Part shown: one piece after another, positions 60,055-64,000 of the stretch | Layout: the number at the start of each line of letters is the position of its first letter | Numbering within the stretch: the first letter of the stretch is position 1 | Assembly (NCBI GenBank): GCA_016801845.1 | Contig: CM028927.1 | Coordinates: forward strand, 7,774,501 to 7,838,500 | Direction: 5' to 3' | Length of the DNA: 64,000 nt | Source of the DNA: Polydactylus sextarius | Lineage: Eukaryota; Chordata; Actinopteri; Polynemidae | Position numbers and translations under genes: made by a program | The notes under the pieces: generated by a model | Seen by the model: the letters and a program-made list of their open reading frames with translations, nothing else | Database searches by the model: none | Told to the model about the DNA's origin: nothing

Positions 60055-62693
60055 TCATGGTGATGCTGTAGTGTGTCCATTGTAGGAAATCTGAGGAATA
60101 CCGTTACTGGAGTTGTCCAGGATTTCCTGTCAAAGAGGACATACAAGAACACTTGGTAAATGGACATGACATATTCATGCAGTATTCAACATATACTGGA
60201 TTTACAGGCCATTGTTGCCATTTGTTACTGTCACATTCTCCTACCTTCTCCGTCATCTCGTGTGAGTGGTGCAATGAGTGTTCCCTCTCTAGAAACATCC
60301 TCTGCTGCTCAGAGCTGGCCAGGCGACAGGTCAGCCATGTGGATAAGGTACACGATGAGATCCCTGGACGAGACATTATAGTGACAGTTTGCACACAAAA
60401 CTGTGAACTTTGTTTTGTTTTTATAATCTGTGTTTGGTTCTGTTGTGTTATTTATGTGTTTACCTAGACAGGCCAGAGTCATGGCGGCCAGGCGGATCGA
60501 GGGCATCGGGTTAAAATTTTTGTTCAGCGCCCGAACAAACTGGAAGTTGAGGATCCCGCCGATGAGACCGCAGATACAGCATGCTGAAAACAGGATCATC
60601 TGGGGAATGGAAAGAGTGAAAGAGAGAGAGAGAGAGAGAGAGAGAATGGATTATGTAAATGCAAACAGTAGGATTGATATCCTATCAACAAAAGTGTAAA
60701 TAAACTGACAGAATGTGATGAGATGGGAGATATACAAACTACTATTGCACTTCCATCTGCATCATTCTGCTGTTTTGGATGACAGCTGCTGTGATGAGTA
60801 ATGTGTATCAGTCGGAATAAATCTCATTTCCTATTAGAAAATTGGATTGCCCTCAAAGCACATGGACTCTTCCAGAAATATTGCAGAGCTTGTAAATATA
60901 CTTGCAGCGCTCGCTTTCTGTATTTGCGTCCGTGTGTACGTGCGTGTCTGATTTGTGTAGAGGTTTGGTGAGAATTTACTTTTAGTGTTTAATCAATCAC
61001 ATTTTGGGGATTATCTTCCGTGTCGTTATCATTAACTGGAAAACTCAAAGCCCAGGTTGAGAATCCGGGAAGAAGATAGCTGTTCCTTTATTTTGCAATC
61101 AGTAAATAAATAAAATCTAATCGATTCAGTTCTAGTTCTCATTCATCGTGTATGCAGATGTTTGTGTAGTGAGTCCGGTGTGCAGGTTCTTTTTCATTGC
61201 TCCCAGTACAGATGCCTTTAGTGCCTTTAACGGCATGGAAAAGGGCATCTCCAATTTCAGTCATTATCCGGTGAAGTGTGGAAAGTGGCTGGCAGGAGTC
61301 CGGAGCCAAACCAACCTAATGCAATCATCACCCCACAGGCAGACATGAGAGGGAGGGGATGGAAGGAGATGAGAAGTGGAAGATGGAGAGAGTCAGAGCA
61401 CAGAAACGACTGAGAGGATGAGGCTGAACATAGAAGGTGGAGAGATGGATAAGAGTGATGAAAACGGGAAGAGGCACGAGGAGAGACGATAGGTGGGGAT
61501 GGATGGGAGTGGAGCAGAGGAGGGAGGAGGGAGGAGAGAGAGAAAGAAAGAGAGAAAGGTTGAGGCATGTCTCTGTTACAGCAGACTGTGCTGACACTGA
61601 TCTGTTATTAGTGCACCTCCCCACAGGAGACAGAGACAGTCGGAGAGAAACACGAGGACCCGGAGTCAGCGAGAGACTGCGAGGCGAACGCCGAACGAAA
61701 AAAAGATGGAGAGACTGACAGAAAGAGAAGAGGAGAGGTGACTGCTTGTCTCCTCTGGTTTCCTCAGACATCTCTTTCAGAGCACACTGTATGCATGGAC
61801 TCAGAGGACAGCACACACACACACACACACACACCTTTGGATGTTTCATGGTCTTTACTTTTAAATGTCTCAGATTATGCAGATCTTCTTCTTGTTGTCA
61901 ATAATGTATCACATTCTCAGTAATATATACATGTCAGAGTACATGTGTGTAAATGAATATCTGACAGTTGACAAGTGACAACACACAACGTTTTCCAGTG
62001 TTTTAATTATGAACAGCACTTGCTTTGTTAAATAAAATAACTTTCTGAAAAAAAAACACACACACCAGCTTTTCAGAAAATAACAACAAATAATGATTTA
62101 CTTTTCATCACCAGCACCACTCACATTCTACTTTGTCTCACTTAGATGACAAATCATCTCAAAAAGCGTACTCTGAATTTTGTTTATGGTTTGAAATAAA
62201 TGACACTGGCAATAGGAATACAGTCTATAACGGATGAATGGGCAATAAAACGCACTTTTTTTTTGTGAAGTATTAAAAATAATATCAAAACACAGTTGAA
62301 AGCTTAAGATTTAAGAAGATGAAAGTAAAAGTAAAAGCAAAGAAAATAAATGTCTGATATTTTCCAAAATATCTGTCTGGCTGTAGTTTACTGTACAGAC
62401 ATGACAGTGCTGTAGAGTTTCATATCTAATGCTCAGCACAGCAAGAGAGTAATTAACCACATGTCCCAAAATATCGAACCATTCATTAAAAACACTTTAG
62501 CTTCCTGGTGCAGGAATATGCTGTTTATAGAGCAAGACCACAGTCTGATAGAAGAAGTAGAAGAAGGAGAGAGGGCAACAAAAGAGGATACTGGGTCTCA
62601 GGGAAACAAAACAACTAAATATATACCAGTACTCACAATAAGACCTGTCCTCTTTCGAGCACACAGCACTCCACACATCCCACAGACCAGAAA
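60055..62693 (-). CDS. tmem196: transmembrane protein 196 (partial, 5' exons beyond window)
   Basis: TMEM196 is a small four-pass membrane protein of uncertain function. Four exons are visible: 62637-62693, 60464-60599, 60245-60363 and 60055-60126, all with GT-AG junctions and continuous frame. They encode FLVCGMCGVLCARKRTGLI, then MILFSACCICGLIGGILNFQ and FVRALNKNF, then TLSTWLTCRLASSEQQRMF with the very conserved EREHSLHHSHEM, and a final EILDNSSNGIPQISYNG tail ending in TGA. The cytoplasmic tail therefore differs from the human RLRAIEITD-type ending as I remember it, suggesting use of an alternative last exon. The N-terminal exons (first membrane segments) are not found in 62,694-64,000 and should lie further right. 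Confidence 0.9.
60618..60646. repeat. (AG)n microsatellite
   Basis: GA-rich run of about 28 bases, 19 bp inside the tmem196 intron upstream (in transcript sense) of the MILFSACC exon; it lies just beyond the branch-point region on plus. Confidence 0.85.
61350..61735. repeat. purine-rich tract in tmem196 intron
   Basis: Plus strand is strongly G/A-biased (GAGAGG, GAAAGA and GGAGGA units). Long open frames on both strands here (up to 173 codons on minus) come from this bias and a lack of stops, not from coding. Confidence 0.65.
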
Positions 62694-63058
62694 CTGGAAG
62701 AAAAGAGGCACAACAAAATGAATAAATGAACAGTTCCAAAAAAGTTGAAGTTAGTTTGTAATGACTGGTTAAGTTATGAACTGAAGTTTGAAATATTTTT
62801 ATCTCTTTCTCCTCCCTGTCTTGTCAACAGGAAGTCGCCCCTCCTGAATGAATTTGTTACACTTGGTTATTCAGATGCAATTTTTGCTCTGCTATAAATA
62901 GTGTGTCAGCGCAGGCTCAGCGCAGGAAGCTATACTGTCCTGGATGTCAGTGATTGTGACTGAACTAGAACAGCATGGCGGTGTGTGTTATGCTGCCAGT
63001 GTATGCTTTACAAGTGGGACAGCTCAGTCAGCTGTGAGCTGACTGTTGTCGGAGGCAG

Positions 63059-63102
<44 letters not shown>

Positions 63103-64000
63103 TGTGTGTGTGTGTGTGTACATAAAAGGTGGATGTGGTGTCACTCTTCAGCCTCCTCACATTTCTAATCTCAGCAGCAGTTACATCTTGTGTCAGTATT
63201 TTGGAGGTGCTTTGAGATCACCACACTTTCAGTCAAACATAAAGGTTGTTTTTTTTTTTTTTCTCAAATTGCGGCAACTGGCGTTCCAGATTTTCAAGAA
63301 CAGATTGCTTTAAACAAGAAGGTTTGGATCATTCTTACTTCTTCGAAAATCACTCCTTTGTAACTTCAGAGAAATATCACAAATAAATGCCAATCACTTT
63401 TATTTCTGCTGGACGCTAAGAAACGATAATTCAGTCTACTTAGTGGACAGTGTTCGATCTGTTTTAATCACCGCCATGCTCCTGACAGGAGATCTAAACC
63501 TTTTGATGTAATCATGACCAGCTGACTCAGCACACAGTGTTCAACAGCTGTGAGGTTGAACACACAAGAAGTCTCATTGCATAACAGCTTTGCAGCAACT
63601 TTATATAGTGTATATGTCACATTTCTAATCTATGTCCCTCTCTGTGTTTTCACACACATTTTTCCAACCTTTCAGGTGATCCTGATCTCTTTATGACTTA
63701 TACATTATCTGATCTCAAGGCAATAAAATGTCAGAAATTCAACTTGTTACTGTTCAAGCAGAACCGGCACAATGAGGCTGAGAGCAGCACAGTAACAGGA
63801 GGAGACATATGCAGAAGAGTGAGAGGATGATTGTGCCTAAAAGCTTTGACCCTCCTGAGCACTGAGCAACAATTCAAGCATGAATTAATGACACCAATAT
63901 TTAGCTCCAGTGCAGAGGCATCCAGAGGAACCACATGACTGTGACAGGAACTCCAAGAGTACCTCCACGAGAGTATTTCTAATGATCAAACGGTCAAAAA
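62694..64000. other. tmem196 intron reaching the window end
   Basis: No coding exon seen. It contains a (TG)n at about 63061-63119 and ordinary AT-rich sequence. Confidence 0.5.
63061..63119. repeat. (TG)n microsatellite
   Basis: About 59 bases of TG with one AG interruption at 63101-63102. Confidence 0.93.

Noticed and set aside
61328..61849. 173-codon minus-strand open frame in the tmem196 intron
   Set aside because: Product of a G/A-biased tract and a CA repeat; composition is Ser/Leu/Pro with no motif.

Overview
The window is vertebrate nuclear DNA, almost certainly from a ray-finned (teleost) fish. Genes are split by GT-AG introns, intergenic DNA is AT-rich and full of CA/TG/CT microsatellites, and a degraded interspersed repeat at about 44.39-44.85 kb matches one I know from percomorph fish genomes. 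There is no operon, CRISPR array, phage or bacterial feature.

Layout. (1) 1-2,275, minus: biotinidase (btd), last codons cut by the window edge. (2) 2,797-3,178, plus: dmac1, a two-exon mitochondrial complex I assembly factor, head-to-head with btd. (3) 6,776-26,977, minus: all of snx13, 25 coding exons totalling 2,865 nt (954 aa), with a probable 2.5-kb 3'UTR and an 8.7-kb first intron. (4) 27.1-37.7 kb: gene-free and microsatellite-rich. (5) 38,542-39,099, minus: a twist1-type bHLH gene with a TATA/CCAAT promoter and the 3'UTR intron typical of Twist1. (6) 41,134-41,595, minus: ferd3l, a single-exon bHLH gene. (7) 47,509-47,580, plus: a solitary tRNA-Trp(CCA). (8) 54,227-57,396, minus: polr1f (twistnb), the Pol I stalk subunit, with one GC-AG intron. 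(9) 60,055-62,693, minus: the 3' four exons seen of tmem196; its 5' exons lie beyond the window.

The order and strand snx13-twist-ferd3l-polr1f-tmem196 matches human 7p21 (SNX13-HDAC9-TWIST1-FERD3L-POLR1F-TMEM196), except that I find no HDAC9 between snx13 and twist. This suggests one of two teleost-duplication copies, the one that lost hdac9 while keeping twist and ferd3l. The gene-free intervals around the two bHLH genes are where developmental enhancers would be expected. btd and dmac1 are not neighbours of this block in human and appear to be a fish-specific junction.

The genes do not form one pathway: btd recycles biotin, dmac1 builds complex I, snx13 works at endosome/ER/lipid-droplet membranes, twist and ferd3l are developmental transcription factors, polr1f serves rRNA synthesis and tmem196 is a little-known membrane protein. 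I found no wholly new system. The most unusual items are a nested palindrome block in snx13 intron 1, a decayed copy of an snx13 exon junction in another snx13 intron, a TTAA-bounded element ending 8 bp from a splice donor, a splice donor that is itself the first unit of a microsatellite, and a fold-back element in polr1f.
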